A stretch of 64,000 nucleotides of DNA from Cohnella xylanilytica (GTDB lineage: Bacteria; Bacillota; Bacilli; Paenibacillales; Paenibacillaceae), in NCBI RefSeq assembly GCF_014212175.1, contig NZ_JACJVR010000064.1, positions 62,001 through 126,000 of the forward strand, read 5' to 3'. The translations under genes and the position numbers were made by a program. The first letter of the stretch is position 1. The number at the start of each line of letters is the position of its first letter. Below, piece by piece: positions 8,398 to 17,872 of the stretch. Below the pieces are notes generated by a model. The model saw only the letters and a program-made list of their open reading frames with translations. It searched no databases and had not been told where the DNA came from.

Positions 8398-8883
8398 ATG
8401 ATTCTGGTCAGCTCATGCCTGGCGGGGCTGCAGGTCCGGTATAACGGAACCGGCTGCCTGGACGAACGGATTCGGAGCTTGATAGCGGAGAACCGGGCGG
8501 AGACCGTATGTCCCGAGCTGCTCGGAGGCTTCGCGACTCCCCGGGAGCCTGCCGAGATCGTCGGAGGAGACGGGGATGACGTGCTCGACGGGAGAGCGAA
8601 GGTCGTCGAGCGTTCGGGCCGCGACGTGACGGCCCAATACGTCGAAGGCGCCTTCCGGACGCTCGACATGGCGAGGGAGAGAGGGGCGACCGTCGTCGTC
8701 CTCAAGGAATTCAGCCCGTCTTGCGGCAGCTCCTTGATCTACGACGGCGAATTTGCGGCCCGGAAGAAGGAAGGCGTCGGCGTCACGACCGCGCTTCTGC
8801 GAAGACACGGCATCCGCGTCGTGTCGGAGGACAACCTCGCCGAAGCGCTGGAAGGGGTCTCGACGGAATCGAGCGGGAGCTGA
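8398..8883 (+). CDS. DUF523 / TudS-type protein (possible Fe-S thiouracil desulfurase)
   Basis: 161 residues matching DUF523 along its length: S-S-C-L-A-G at the start, C-P-E-L-L-G-G-F-A-T-P-R, D-V-T, and S-P-S-C-G-S. The three conserved cysteines are Cys7, Cys38 and Cys109, the arrangement that binds a [4Fe-4S] cluster in the characterised TudS protein, which removes sulfur from 2-thiouracil. The physiological substrate here is not established. The start is ATG with AAGGGGG upstream. It converges with acuC, 33 bp away, with no obvious terminator between them. Confidence 0.82.
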   Translation: MILVSSCLAGLQVRYNGTGCLDERIRSLIAENRAETVCPELLGGFATPREPAEIVGGDGDDVLDGRAKVVERSGRDVTAQYVEGAFRTLDMARERGATVVVLKEFSPSCGSSLIYDGEFAARKKEGVGVTTALLRRHGIRVVSEDNLAEALEGVSTESSGS

Positions 8884-8916
8884 ACGGCGGTTCGCAGTTC
8901 GTACATAGGGACGGCG

Positions 8917-10113
8917 TTACCCCAAGTGCTGGAGAGCGATCTCCAGCACTTCGCGGTTTTTGGCCGTGATGATCTGGCGGCGGGGCATCGGCTCCCAGGC
9001 GCCCGTATCGTCCAGCCACGTGCGAGGCAGCTCCGCCGGGCGGCGGCTTGAGACGATCTTCGTCCAATCGGCCGGCAGCGGTCCCCCGTCGGGCGACGCG
9101 TCGATCGCCTTCAGCAGCGGATGGCCGGTCATCTCGAGCCAGAGCAGCCCCCAGGCGCGCGGCACGACGTTCCAATGGTCGTAGCCTCCGCCGCCGAGCG
9201 CGACCCAACGGCCATCCGCGTAATCGTGAGCGAGCTTGTGAATGAGCTTCGGCATCTCCCGGTAGATCCGCATGCTGCAGTGAACGTGGGCGAGCGGGTC
9301 GAAGGCGTGCGCGTCGCAGCCGTGCTGGCTGACGATGACGTCCGGCTTGAACGAGCGGACGATGCGGGACAAGGAATCGGAGAAGCATTCGAGCCACGAC
9401 TCGTCCTCCGTATAGGGCTCGACCGGCACGTTCAGGCATGTCCCGTAGCCCGAGCTCGTGCCGCGTTCGTTCGCGAAGCCGGTGCCCGGGAACAGATATT
9501 TGCCCGTCTCGTGGATCGAGAACGTAAACGCTTCCGGATCGGCGTAGAAGCACCATTGCACCCCATCGCCGTGATGGACGTCCGTGTCGATGTAGAGCAC
9601 CTTGGCGCCGTAGCGCCGGTTCATCCACGAGATGGCGGCCGCGGCGTCGTTGTAGACGCAGAAGCCCGAGCTCCGGTCGGGAAAAGCGTGGTGCAGCCCG
9701 CCGCCGAGATGCAGCGCGTGCGGAGCCCGGCCGCTCATGACGGCTTCGGCCGCCGCGAGCGAGCCTTCCACGACGGCGGCCGCGGCTTCGTGCATGCCCG
9801 GGAAGTAAGGGGTGTCCCCGTCCTGCTCGAGGCCGTAGCGGAGCGCTTGCCCGACCGCGCCGGGAGACGGGGACGGCTCGCTGAGCTCCTTCACGACGTT
9901 CAGGTAGTCCGCCCGGTGGATCCATTCGAGCGCCTCCTCGACGCCGTCCGCCCGGCAAGGGGCGATCTGATCGTCGCTAAGCGCGCCGCAGGCCCTCAGC
10001 AGATCTTCGGCGAGCAGCAGGCGCACCGGGTGGAACGGATGATCTTCATGGAACCGGTAGCTTCCGGACCTGGAACAGTCGATCCATACCGGGCCGTGGG
10101 CGGATGAAGTCAA
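8917..10113 (-). CDS. acuC: Acetoin utilization protein AcuC, class II histone-deacetylase-like
   Basis: 398 residues with the arginase/HDAC fold signatures: L-G-G-G-L-H-H-A, zinc-site D-T-D-V-H-H-G-D-G, S-Q-H-G-C-D-A-H and L-G-G-G-G-Y. In B. subtilis AcuC deacetylates and so reactivates acetyl-CoA synthetase AcsA, the reverse of AcuA. TTG at 10113 is chosen because AAGGAAGAG lies about 7 bp upstream. It follows acuA by 36 bp on the same strand, divergent from acsA. The acuB gene that separates acuA and acuC in B. subtilis is not present. Confidence 0.93.
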   Translation of the reverse strand: MTSSAHGPVWIDCSRSGSYRFHEDHPFHPVRLLLAEDLLRACGALSDDQIAPCRADGVEEALEWIHRADYLNVVKELSEPSPSPGAVGQALRYGLEQDGDTPYFPGMHEAAAAVVEGSLAAAEAVMSGRAPHALHLGGGLHHAFPDRSSGFCVYNDAAAAISWMNRRYGAKVLYIDTDVHHGDGVQWCFYADPEAFTFSIHETGKYLFPGTGFANERGTSSGYGTCLNVPVEPYTEDESWLECFSDSLSRIVRSFKPDVIVSQHGCDAHAFDPLAHVHCSMRIYREMPKLIHKLAHDYADGRWVALGGGGYDHWNVVPRAWGLLWLEMTGHPLLKAIDASPDGGPLPADWTKIVSSRRPAELPRTWLDDTGAWEPMPRRQIITAKNREVLEIALQHLG

Positions 10114-10149
10114 GGCAATCTCTTCCTTTCGCGCGGGTAACGATCGAAT

Positions 10150-10782
10150 TCAATACATGAACCGCTGCCGGAACCGGACGCGGTCGAACTTCTCGGCGGA
10201 GGCGAGGGGGACGTCCTTCCCGATCCGGACCATCAGGCAGTTGGCCGGATGGGCGCAGATCTCCGGGTCGTCCGTCGCGAACCAGACCATGCCGACGGAC
10301 TTCATCAGCTTCTCCATCATCTCCCGGTATTGCCAGACGTTCAGCCCGCTGCCTTCGAGGTCCCAATGCCAATAATATTCGGTCGTGTAGACGATGGCGT
10401 TATCCAGCTGCCCGTCTTCGAACGCCGTCGCGACGAGCGCCTTGGCGAGGCCGAGCCCGCGGTAGTCGTCCGCCACCTCGATGGCGCCGAGCTCGATCAG
10501 GTCGTCCATGCCGCCTTCCGACCACCTCTCGAGTTCGTCGGGATAATGGAAGGTGACGTAGCCGACGATAACCTCGCCGTCGACCGCGGCGATGATCCGG
10601 CCTTCCGGCAAGCCGGCGATCTCGACGAGAGCGGCATGCTGTTCGGCGGGGCGGCGGAAGGCGTCGAGCGAAGGATGCATCCGGTATCGCTCGAGCCGGT
10701 CGGGCGGAACGGGGCCTTCCACGACGATGGGGCCGCCGCGGCCGGGCCGGATATGCCGTTGGTAGCGCTTCACGTGCTCCAT
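10150..10782 (-). CDS. acuA: GNAT acetyltransferase AcuA, modifier of acetyl-CoA synthetase
   Basis: 210 residues from ATG 10782 (AAGGAGAG about 7 bp upstream), equal in length to the B. subtilis protein. The GNAT acetyl-CoA loop is seen in Y-R-G-L-G-L-A-K-A-L, after I-E-V-A-D-D. AcuA acetylates the catalytic lysine of AcsA and switches it off when acetyl-CoA is plentiful. Its target gene acsA is divergently transcribed from the shared 251-bp intergenic region. First gene of the acuA-acuC operon. Confidence 0.93.
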   Translation of the reverse strand: MEHVKRYQRHIRPGRGGPIVVEGPVPPDRLERYRMHPSLDAFRRPAEQHAALVEIAGLPEGRIIAAVDGEVIVGYVTFHYPDELERWSEGGMDDLIELGAIEVADDYRGLGLAKALVATAFEDGQLDNAIVYTTEYYWHWDLEGSGLNVWQYREMMEKLMKSVGMVWFATDDPEICAHPANCLMVRIGKDVPLASAEKFDRVRFRQRFMY

Positions 10783-10810
10783 GTCCGATCTCTCCTTCTG
10801 GGATGCTGTC

Positions 10811-10836
10811 ATTATACACCATGCGAGCGCTTTATT
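10811..10836 (-). promoter_or_regulatory. acuA promoter element with overlapping cre candidate
   Basis: A perfect -10 (TATAAT on the minus strand) occupies 10811-10816. Immediately upstream, 10821-10836 reads ATGCGAGCGCTTTATT on the plus strand, matching the cre consensus WTGNNARCGNWWWCAW at all but two defined positions. Placement over the spacer and -35 region is what repression by CcpA would need. The -35 is poor. Confidence 0.5.
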
Positions 10837-10944
10837 GGAGTCCGAAAAGGGGACAAACCGGCGATATCGGCGGAACGTTCGCCAATTCTGTCCCCTATCG
10901 GCGGATATTCCCCGTCCTTCGGAATGCTCAATGCGTTCCCGCTG

Positions 10945-10953
10945 TGCTATAAT
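10945..10953 (+). promoter_or_regulatory. acsA extended -10 promoter
   Basis: TGC-TATAAT, an extended -10 with a perfect hexamer at 10948-10953. The -35 (about 10925) is weak, as is usual for extended -10 promoters. Confidence 0.7.
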
Positions 10954-10979
10954 GGCAATAGCGCATACCGAAATGCCGA

Positions 10980-10995
10980 TTGTAAGCGCATACGA
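10980..10995 (+). promoter_or_regulatory. Catabolite-responsive element (cre) in the acsA leader
   Basis: TTGTAAGCGCATACGA agrees with WTGNNARCGNWWWCAW at every defined position except one (G for A at 10994). It begins about 20 bp downstream of the expected transcription start, where CcpA would act as a roadblock. acsA is a known CcpA-repressed gene in B. subtilis, and ccpA is in this window. Confidence 0.7.
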
Positions 10996-11033
10996 TTCGG
11001 GGATTATCGTACTCTAACGGGATGGTGATGGTA

Positions 11034-12758
<1,725 letters not shown>

Positions 12759-12784
12759 GCGATTATCCATTTTCCTTAGGAAGA

Positions 12785-12826
12785 AGGGGCTCTCTCGCAG
12801 GTCGAAGCGACCGCGGGGGAGCCCCT
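12785..12826 (+). terminator. Terminator after acsA
   Basis: GGGGCTCTCTCGC pairs with GCGGGGGAGCCCC, with an inner GGTCG/CGACC hairpin; the T-rich tail (TCTGTT) is weak. Confidence 0.65.
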
Positions 12827-12860
12827 CTGTTCACAGCAAGTTGTCCGTCCGGATACATAC

Positions 12861-12906
12861 AAGAGCCGCTGTCCCCGGCAGAAGATCGCGCGGGAACAGC
12901 GGCTTG
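12861..12906 (-). terminator. Terminator of the class A PBP gene
   Basis: On the minus strand AAGCCGCTGTTCCCG pairs with CGGGGACAGCGGCTCTT, followed by TCTTGTAT, 12 bp past the stop codon. Confidence 0.75.
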
Positions 12907-12918
12907 TTGCGTGTTCCG

Positions 12919-15900
12919 TTATGGAATGACGACCGATCCGGACGGATCGGATGAGCCGTACGCGTTGACGGCGGTGATGCGGTACGAGCCGGCCGGATGC
13001 AGCGTCACGTACTCGAACTTCGGCGTCTGCGTCGATCCGAGCAGCTTGTATTTGCCGCCGTCGGAGGAACTGAACCAAACCTCGTACTTGCTGACGCCTT
13101 CCGTCTCCGCATTGGAATTCCAGGTGAGCGTTACGCCCATCTCGCTCCCCGATCCCTGAAGACCGGTCGGAGCGGTAGGCGGGGTCTGGGCGCTGCCCGG
13201 ATCCGGAGACGGGTTCGGCGACGATCCGCCGCCCGGATTCGTCTCCTGTCCGCCGCCGCTTCCGTTGTCGCCCGGGAGCGGGAGGTTCGGATCGACCGGA
13301 TCCGTACCCGAATCCCCGCCCGCGCCGACGACGGCGCTCCGGTCGGATTCGTTGCCGGCGACGTCCACGGCGGTCACGTAATACTGATACGAATTCGCCG
13401 CGGAGATGTAATTGACGAATTTGGATTCATCCCCCGCGAACACGGAAGCTTCGACCTTCTCGAACGAGCCTCCGTTCACCGAACGGTAGAGCCGGTACCC
13501 GGCGACGTCCGCCTCCGGGCTCGGAGAGAACGTGATGCGGGCTTTGCCGCCGGCGAGCGTCTCCGCCATGACGTTGCCCGGGGCGCTCGGCTTGCGGCCG
13601 TCGTCCGCGCGCGGGTCCGTCTTGGAAGGAGCGCTGTCCTTCGCGTCCTTCGGCAGATAGAACGAGAGCGACTTGCGGCTGCTCGGCGACGTCTTCGGCA
13701 GCGCCGCCTGGATCTCTTCCATCAGCTCGTCGATCGGCTTCTCGCGCTTGATCATGATCGACTCGCGGAGCAGATCCTCCGGCGTCTCCGGATGCGGCAG
13801 ATAGTTGACGCCGTTGTAGGTGATGTACTTGACCTTGACGAGCGCGTCGTCCTCTTCGGTCGGAATGAACTTCTTGTTGAACAGGTCGGTCGTCAGCCGT
13901 CCCGCCTGTCTCGTCAGCTCGGTCGGCAGCTTGCCGCTTACGCTGGATACCGTCTTCGTGACGAGGCCGTCCGGCTTCTCGAACTGCTTCGTCGGGAACA
14001 GCTCCGGCTTGGCGTCGGTGACCGAGTTCATCACCTTGGCCCAGATTTGGCGGGCGCGGTTGCGTCCGTCCGTGGACAGCGAATACTTCTGCGTCTCGTA
14101 GCCGACCCACACCCCGAGGGTGATGTCCGGAGTATAGCCTTCGAACCAGACGTCGGAGTAGTTCTGAGTCGTCCCCGTCTTGCCGACGATCGGGATCTTG
14201 CCGTACTTGTCGAACAGCGTCTTGAGCGATTTGCCCGAGCCGTCCGTAATGACCGTGCGCAGCATATCCGTCATCAGGTAGGCGGACTGCTCCGAGACGA
14301 TCCGCTTCGGCTGGGCCTCGTGCTTGTAGACGATCTCGTTGTTCGAATCGCGGATCTCCTCGATCAGGTAAGCGTCGTTGAACACGCCCTTGTTGGCGAT
14401 CGCTCCGTACGCGTTGGTGAGCTCTTCCACGCTCGTTCCGTACGTGAGACCGCCGATGACGCCCGTCTGCGCCTGATAATCCTTGTCGACGAGAGTCGTG
14501 ATGCCCATCTCCTTGGTGAAGGCCCACGCTTCCTTGATCGTGACCTTGTCGAGGAAAATCTTCAGGGCAGGCAGGTTAAGCGAATTGTTGAGCGCGTACC
14601 GGGCGGTCACGAGTCCGGCATACTTGTTGTTGACGTTCTTCGGGATGTGCTTGCCGGAGCCGCCGTTGTTCAGAACGATCGGCGCGTCGTCGATGACGCT
14701 GGCCGGCTGGATCAATCCCTTCTCCAGCGCGGGCAGGTAAGCGGCGATCGGCTTCATCGCCGACCCGGGCTGACGGGTCATCTGTGTCGCGAAGTTCATC
14801 TGCTCGATGTGGAAGTCGCGGCCCTCGATCATGCCGAGAATCGCTCCCGTCTTCTGGTCGAGCATGACGGCCGCCGTCTGTTCCACGCCCTTGACCTTGT
14901 CGTCGGGCGTGAAGTTGTCCGGGTTCTCGGCGACCTTGCGCATCAGGTCGTACACGGTCTTGTCGATCGTCGTCTTGACCTTGTAGCCGCCTCTCAGAAG
15001 CTGCTCCCGGGCGTCTTCGACGAGCGCCGCGTTCTCCTTCTTGCCGAGATCTTCCTTCTTGAGATCCGGGTTCTCCTTCAGCACGAGCAGCTGCGCGGCT
15101 TGGCGCTCGGCTTCGAGCATCAGGTAAGGATACGTGTTGTACGCCTTCTGGGTCGGCTTGGCGAGCGAAGCGTACAAGTCGAAGGCGCGCGCCTCGTCGT
15201 ACTGGGCCTGCGTGATCTTGCCGTACTCCAGCATCTTGTCCAGCACCAGCTTCTGTCTCGCGAGCGCGCGGTTGAAGTTCTTCTCGTTGAACTCCCCTTT
15301 GCTCGTGAAGGCGGAATAGGCGGAAGGACGCTGGGGAAGTCCCGCCAGGTAGGCCGCCTGCGCCAGGTTCAGCTGGCTGAGGTCCCGGCCGAAGATGCCC
15401 TTGGCCGCCGCCTTGATGCCGTACAGATTGTAGCCGGACGAGCCGTTGCCGTAATTGATTTTGTTCAAATAAGCGGTAATGATTTCTTCTTTGCCCAGGA
15501 ATCTCTCCAGACGGAGCGACAGGAAGATCTCCTTCGCCTTGCGGCTCGTCGTCTTGTCCAGAGTGAGGAACACTTGGCGAGCCAGCTGCTGCGTCAGCGT
15601 GCTTCCGCCGGTCTGGACGTCTTCGTTCAGCAGCTGCTGCTTGACGGCGCGCAGCAAGCCGTTCGCGTCGACGCCGATATGATTGAAGAAGTTCCGGTCC
15701 TCGATGGACACGACGGCGTCGATGACGACCTTCGGAATTTGATTGTAAGTGACCGGCTGCCGGTCTTCCTCGGTGCGGAGCTGGCCGACCAGCGTATTGT
15801 CGCGGAAATAAACGAAGCCGGTGATCGCGTTCTCGTTGATCTTCTGCTCGATGAGCGCCCTTGGGCGAATAGGGTCGTCCTTGACCAACGCCGCGATGTA

Positions 15901-16047
15901 CCCTCCGACGGCTCCGGCCGCGACCAGTCCCGTCAGCACGCCGAACAGCACGAGCCACAGGATGGTGTACAGGAAAATGCGGGCCGCCATCCACCAGCCC
16001 GAGCCTGCGCCTTCGCGCGGGGGAGGAGTTTGTTTCGTCTCGTTCAT
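12919..16047 (-). CDS. ponA: Class A penicillin-binding protein with two C-terminal Fn3 domains
   Basis: 1042 residues. One membrane segment (about 20-50) precedes a GT51 glycosyltransferase domain (about 65-250) with catalytic Glu116 in I-E-D-R-N-F-F-N-H and the G-G-S-T-L-T-Q-Q-L-A-R motif. The transpeptidase domain (about 370-680) has Ser429 in S-A-M-K, the S-L-N triad at 489-491 and K-T-G-T at 623. It polymerises and cross-links peptidoglycan outside the membrane. The C-terminus adds an Fn3 domain (about 825-905), a Gly/Pro/Asn linker and a second Fn3 domain (about 955-1042); PonA of B. subtilis carries one. ATG with AAGGAGG. Orthology to ponA itself is inferred. Confidence 0.92.
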   Translation of the reverse strand: MNETKQTPPPREGAGSGWWMAARIFLYTILWLVLFGVLTGLVAAGAVGGYIAALVKDDPIRPRALIEQKINENAITGFVYFRDNTLVGQLRTEEDRQPVTYNQIPKVVIDAVVSIEDRNFFNHIGVDANGLLRAVKQQLLNEDVQTGGSTLTQQLARQVFLTLDKTTSRKAKEIFLSLRLERFLGKEEIITAYLNKINYGNGSSGYNLYGIKAAAKGIFGRDLSQLNLAQAAYLAGLPQRPSAYSAFTSKGEFNEKNFNRALARQKLVLDKMLEYGKITQAQYDEARAFDLYASLAKPTQKAYNTYPYLMLEAERQAAQLLVLKENPDLKKEDLGKKENAALVEDAREQLLRGGYKVKTTIDKTVYDLMRKVAENPDNFTPDDKVKGVEQTAAVMLDQKTGAILGMIEGRDFHIEQMNFATQMTRQPGSAMKPIAAYLPALEKGLIQPASVIDDAPIVLNNGGSGKHIPKNVNNKYAGLVTARYALNNSLNLPALKIFLDKVTIKEAWAFTKEMGITTLVDKDYQAQTGVIGGLTYGTSVEELTNAYGAIANKGVFNDAYLIEEIRDSNNEIVYKHEAQPKRIVSEQSAYLMTDMLRTVITDGSGKSLKTLFDKYGKIPIVGKTGTTQNYSDVWFEGYTPDITLGVWVGYETQKYSLSTDGRNRARQIWAKVMNSVTDAKPELFPTKQFEKPDGLVTKTVSSVSGKLPTELTRQAGRLTTDLFNKKFIPTEEDDALVKVKYITYNGVNYLPHPETPEDLLRESIMIKREKPIDELMEEIQAALPKTSPSSRKSLSFYLPKDAKDSAPSKTDPRADDGRKPSAPGNVMAETLAGGKARITFSPSPEADVAGYRLYRSVNGGSFEKVEASVFAGDESKFVNYISAANSYQYYVTAVDVAGNESDRSAVVGAGGDSGTDPVDPNLPLPGDNGSGGGQETNPGGGSSPNPSPDPGSAQTPPTAPTGLQGSGSEMGVTLTWNSNAETEGVSKYEVWFSSSDGGKYKLLGSTQTPKFEYVTLHPAGSYRITAVNAYGSSDPSGSVVIP

Positions 16048-16074
16048 AAATGGCCTCCTTCAACAAACAGAACT

Positions 16075-16083
16075 ATTATAGCA
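16075..16083 (-). promoter_or_regulatory. PBP gene extended -10 promoter
   Basis: Minus strand reads TGC-TATAAT, 28 bp before the ATG. It lies head to head with the tyrosyl-tRNA synthetase promoter, the two -35 regions overlapping. Confidence 0.6.
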
Positions 16084-16096
16084 CATTTGGCATGGT

Positions 16097-16126
16097 TTGA
16101 CTTCCTTCGAAGCGTTGTGCTATAAA
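16097..16126 (+). promoter_or_regulatory. Promoter of the tyrosyl-tRNA synthetase gene
   Basis: TTGACT (16097-16102), 18-bp spacer, TATAAA (16121-16126), with an extended TGC before the -10. The untranslated leader can be only about 33 nt long, so there is no room for a T-box riboswitch. Confidence 0.75.
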
Positions 16127-16165
16127 GAGAGAAATTGCGAAGGAATGCGGGGGCAAGGAACGGAC

Positions 16166-17425
16166 ATGGCAGAGGATAAACGAACATTGACGCCGGATCA
16201 GCAGCGCGAGGTGCAGCGTCAGCTGGAAGTGATCAAGCGCGGCGCGGCGGACATCGTGCCGGAAGAGGAGCTCGCCGCCAAGGTGGCCGAATCGGTCGTC
16301 TCCGGGCGTCCGCTGAAGGTCAAGCTGGGACTGGACCCTTCGGCGCCGGACATCCACGTCGGACATACGGTCGTGCTGCACAAGCTGCGCCAGTTCCAGT
16401 CCCTGGGACACCGCGTGCAGCTGATCATCGGCGACTTCACCGGCCGGATCGGCGATCCGACGGGCAAGTCGGAGACGCGCAAGCAGCTGTCCGAGGAGGA
16501 CGTGAAGCGCAACGCCGAGACGTACAAGAAGCAGATTTTCAAGATTCTCGATCCCGAACTTACGACCGTCTATTATAATTCGGAATGGCTGTCGCCGCTC
16601 AACTTCGCGGACGTCGTCCAGCTCGCCGCCAAGATCACCGTGGCCCGGATGATGGAGAGGGACGACTTCACGAAGCGTTTCCAATCGGGTCTACCGATCA
16701 GCGTTCACGAATTTTTCTATCCGCTTATGCAAGGGTACGATTCGGTCGCGCTCGAGAGCGACGTCGAGCTCGGGGGAACGGACCAGAAGTTCAATCTGCT
16801 CATGGGCCGCACCTTGCAGCGCGAATACGGGAAGACGGCTCAGGCGGCCATCATGCTGCCTCTGCTCGAGGGTCTCGACGGCGTGAACAAGATGAGCAAG
16901 AGTCTCGGCAATTATATCGGAATCGACGAGGAGCCGAACCAGATCTACGGCAAGTCGATGAGCATTCCCGACGAACTGATGCTTAAATATTACGAGCTGG
17001 CGACCGACATCACGAACGAAGAATTGGCTGCCCTGCGCGCGGGCCTCGAGGACGGCTCCGTCCATCCGCGCGACGCGAAGATGAGGCTCGCCCGCACGTT
17101 CGTCCGCATGTACCACGGCGAAGAGGCTGCGGCGGCGGCGGAAGAGCACTTCGTCACCGTCTTCCAGAAGCGCGCTCTGCCGGAAGACATCGAGGAGCTC
17201 GGGCTGCCGGAATCGGAGCTGTCGGACGGCTCGATCCGCATCACGAAGCTGCTGACGCTGCTCGGCCTGCAGCCTTCGGTCAGCGAAGCGCGCCGCAGCA
17301 TCCAGCAAGGCGCCGTTCGCCTGAACGAAGAGAAGCTGACCGACCCGAACGGGGAGATCTCCCCGAAGAACGGGGACGTCATTCAGGTCGGCAAGAGGAA
17401 GTTCGCCCGCATCGCGATCCGCTAA
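16166..17425 (+). CDS. tyrS: Tyrosyl-tRNA synthetase, KMSKS (TyrZ) type
   Basis: 419 residues. Charges tRNA-Tyr. The HIGH motif appears as H-V-G-H (His64) and the second class I signature as K-M-S-K-S (from Lys242). An intact KMSKS marks the TyrZ-like subgroup rather than the TyrS group, which carries KFGKT. An S4 RNA-binding domain closes the protein (about 355-419). I chose ATG 16166 because AAGGAA sits just upstream; longer in-frame starts have no ribosome site. Bacillus tyrS/tyrZ genes usually have T-box leaders; this one does not. Position near rpsD recalls the Bacillus tyrS-rpsD locus. Confidence 0.94.
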   Translation: MAEDKRTLTPDQQREVQRQLEVIKRGAADIVPEEELAAKVAESVVSGRPLKVKLGLDPSAPDIHVGHTVVLHKLRQFQSLGHRVQLIIGDFTGRIGDPTGKSETRKQLSEEDVKRNAETYKKQIFKILDPELTTVYYNSEWLSPLNFADVVQLAAKITVARMMERDDFTKRFQSGLPISVHEFFYPLMQGYDSVALESDVELGGTDQKFNLLMGRTLQREYGKTAQAAIMLPLLEGLDGVNKMSKSLGNYIGIDEEPNQIYGKSMSIPDELMLKYYELATDITNEELAALRAGLEDGSVHPRDAKMRLARTFVRMYHGEEAAAAAEEHFVTVFQKRALPEDIEELGLPESELSDGSIRITKLLTLLGLQPSVSEARRSIQQGAVRLNEEKLTDPNGEISPKNGDVIQVGKRKFARIAIR

Positions 17426-17489
17426 GCCCGGGCCGGCACCCGAGCGAGGGGATCAAGAATACGGAACAAGAATAGGAACCGGGCGCAAC

Positions 17490-17544
17490 CCGCCCCGACG
17501 AATGCCCGCCAGCCGGCGGACGTTCGTTCGGAGGCGGTTTTTTT
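17490..17544 (+). terminator. Terminator after tyrS
   Basis: CCGCCCCGACGAATG (17490-17504) pairs with CGTTCGTTCGGAGGCGG (17521-17537) with minor mismatches, followed by seven T. Confidence 0.88.
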
Positions 17545-17632
17545 CGTTCTGCGGCTCGGCGCCGGATGTGCGGCGATCGGAACTGGCAGCCTGCCGGAGC
17601 CGACCTCTCCGCAGGATTGCTCTGATTCCTCT

Positions 17633-17745
17633 TACCCTCTTACCCTCTTACCCTCATACCCTCATACCCTCATACCCTCATACCCTCATACCCTCATACC
17701 CTCATATCCTCATATCCTCATATCCTCTTATCCTTCTTATCCTTC
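17633..17745. repeat. Octanucleotide microsatellite (TACCCTCA)n
   Basis: About 14 tandem copies of an 8-bp unit: two TACCCTCT, seven identical TACCCTCA (17649-17704), then TATCCTCA/TATCCTCT variants and a decayed end. It occupies the 447-bp gap between tyrS and the nfeD gene, downstream of the tyrS terminator and 40-80 bp upstream of the likely nfeD promoters (TTGCAA at 17783 with TATCCT at 17806; TATAAT at 17823). The unit is not a multiple of three, and no gene is supported across it. Graded sequence variants suggest slippage-driven growth. Confidence 0.93.
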
Positions 17746-17872
17746 CGATTCCAGGATCTCCCTCAACTTGCATAAGCCATATTTGCAAGATACAATTAGA
17801 AACTTTATCCTTCGCCAGGTCGTATAATGAAGGGAAGGAACGCCAATCCGCGAGATGGAGGAGTGATGGCCT

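Noticed and set aside
12997-16125. A 1042-codon frame antisense to the class A PBP gene.
   Set aside because: Mirror of the PBP codon pattern at high GC; no recognisable domain, no ribosome site.
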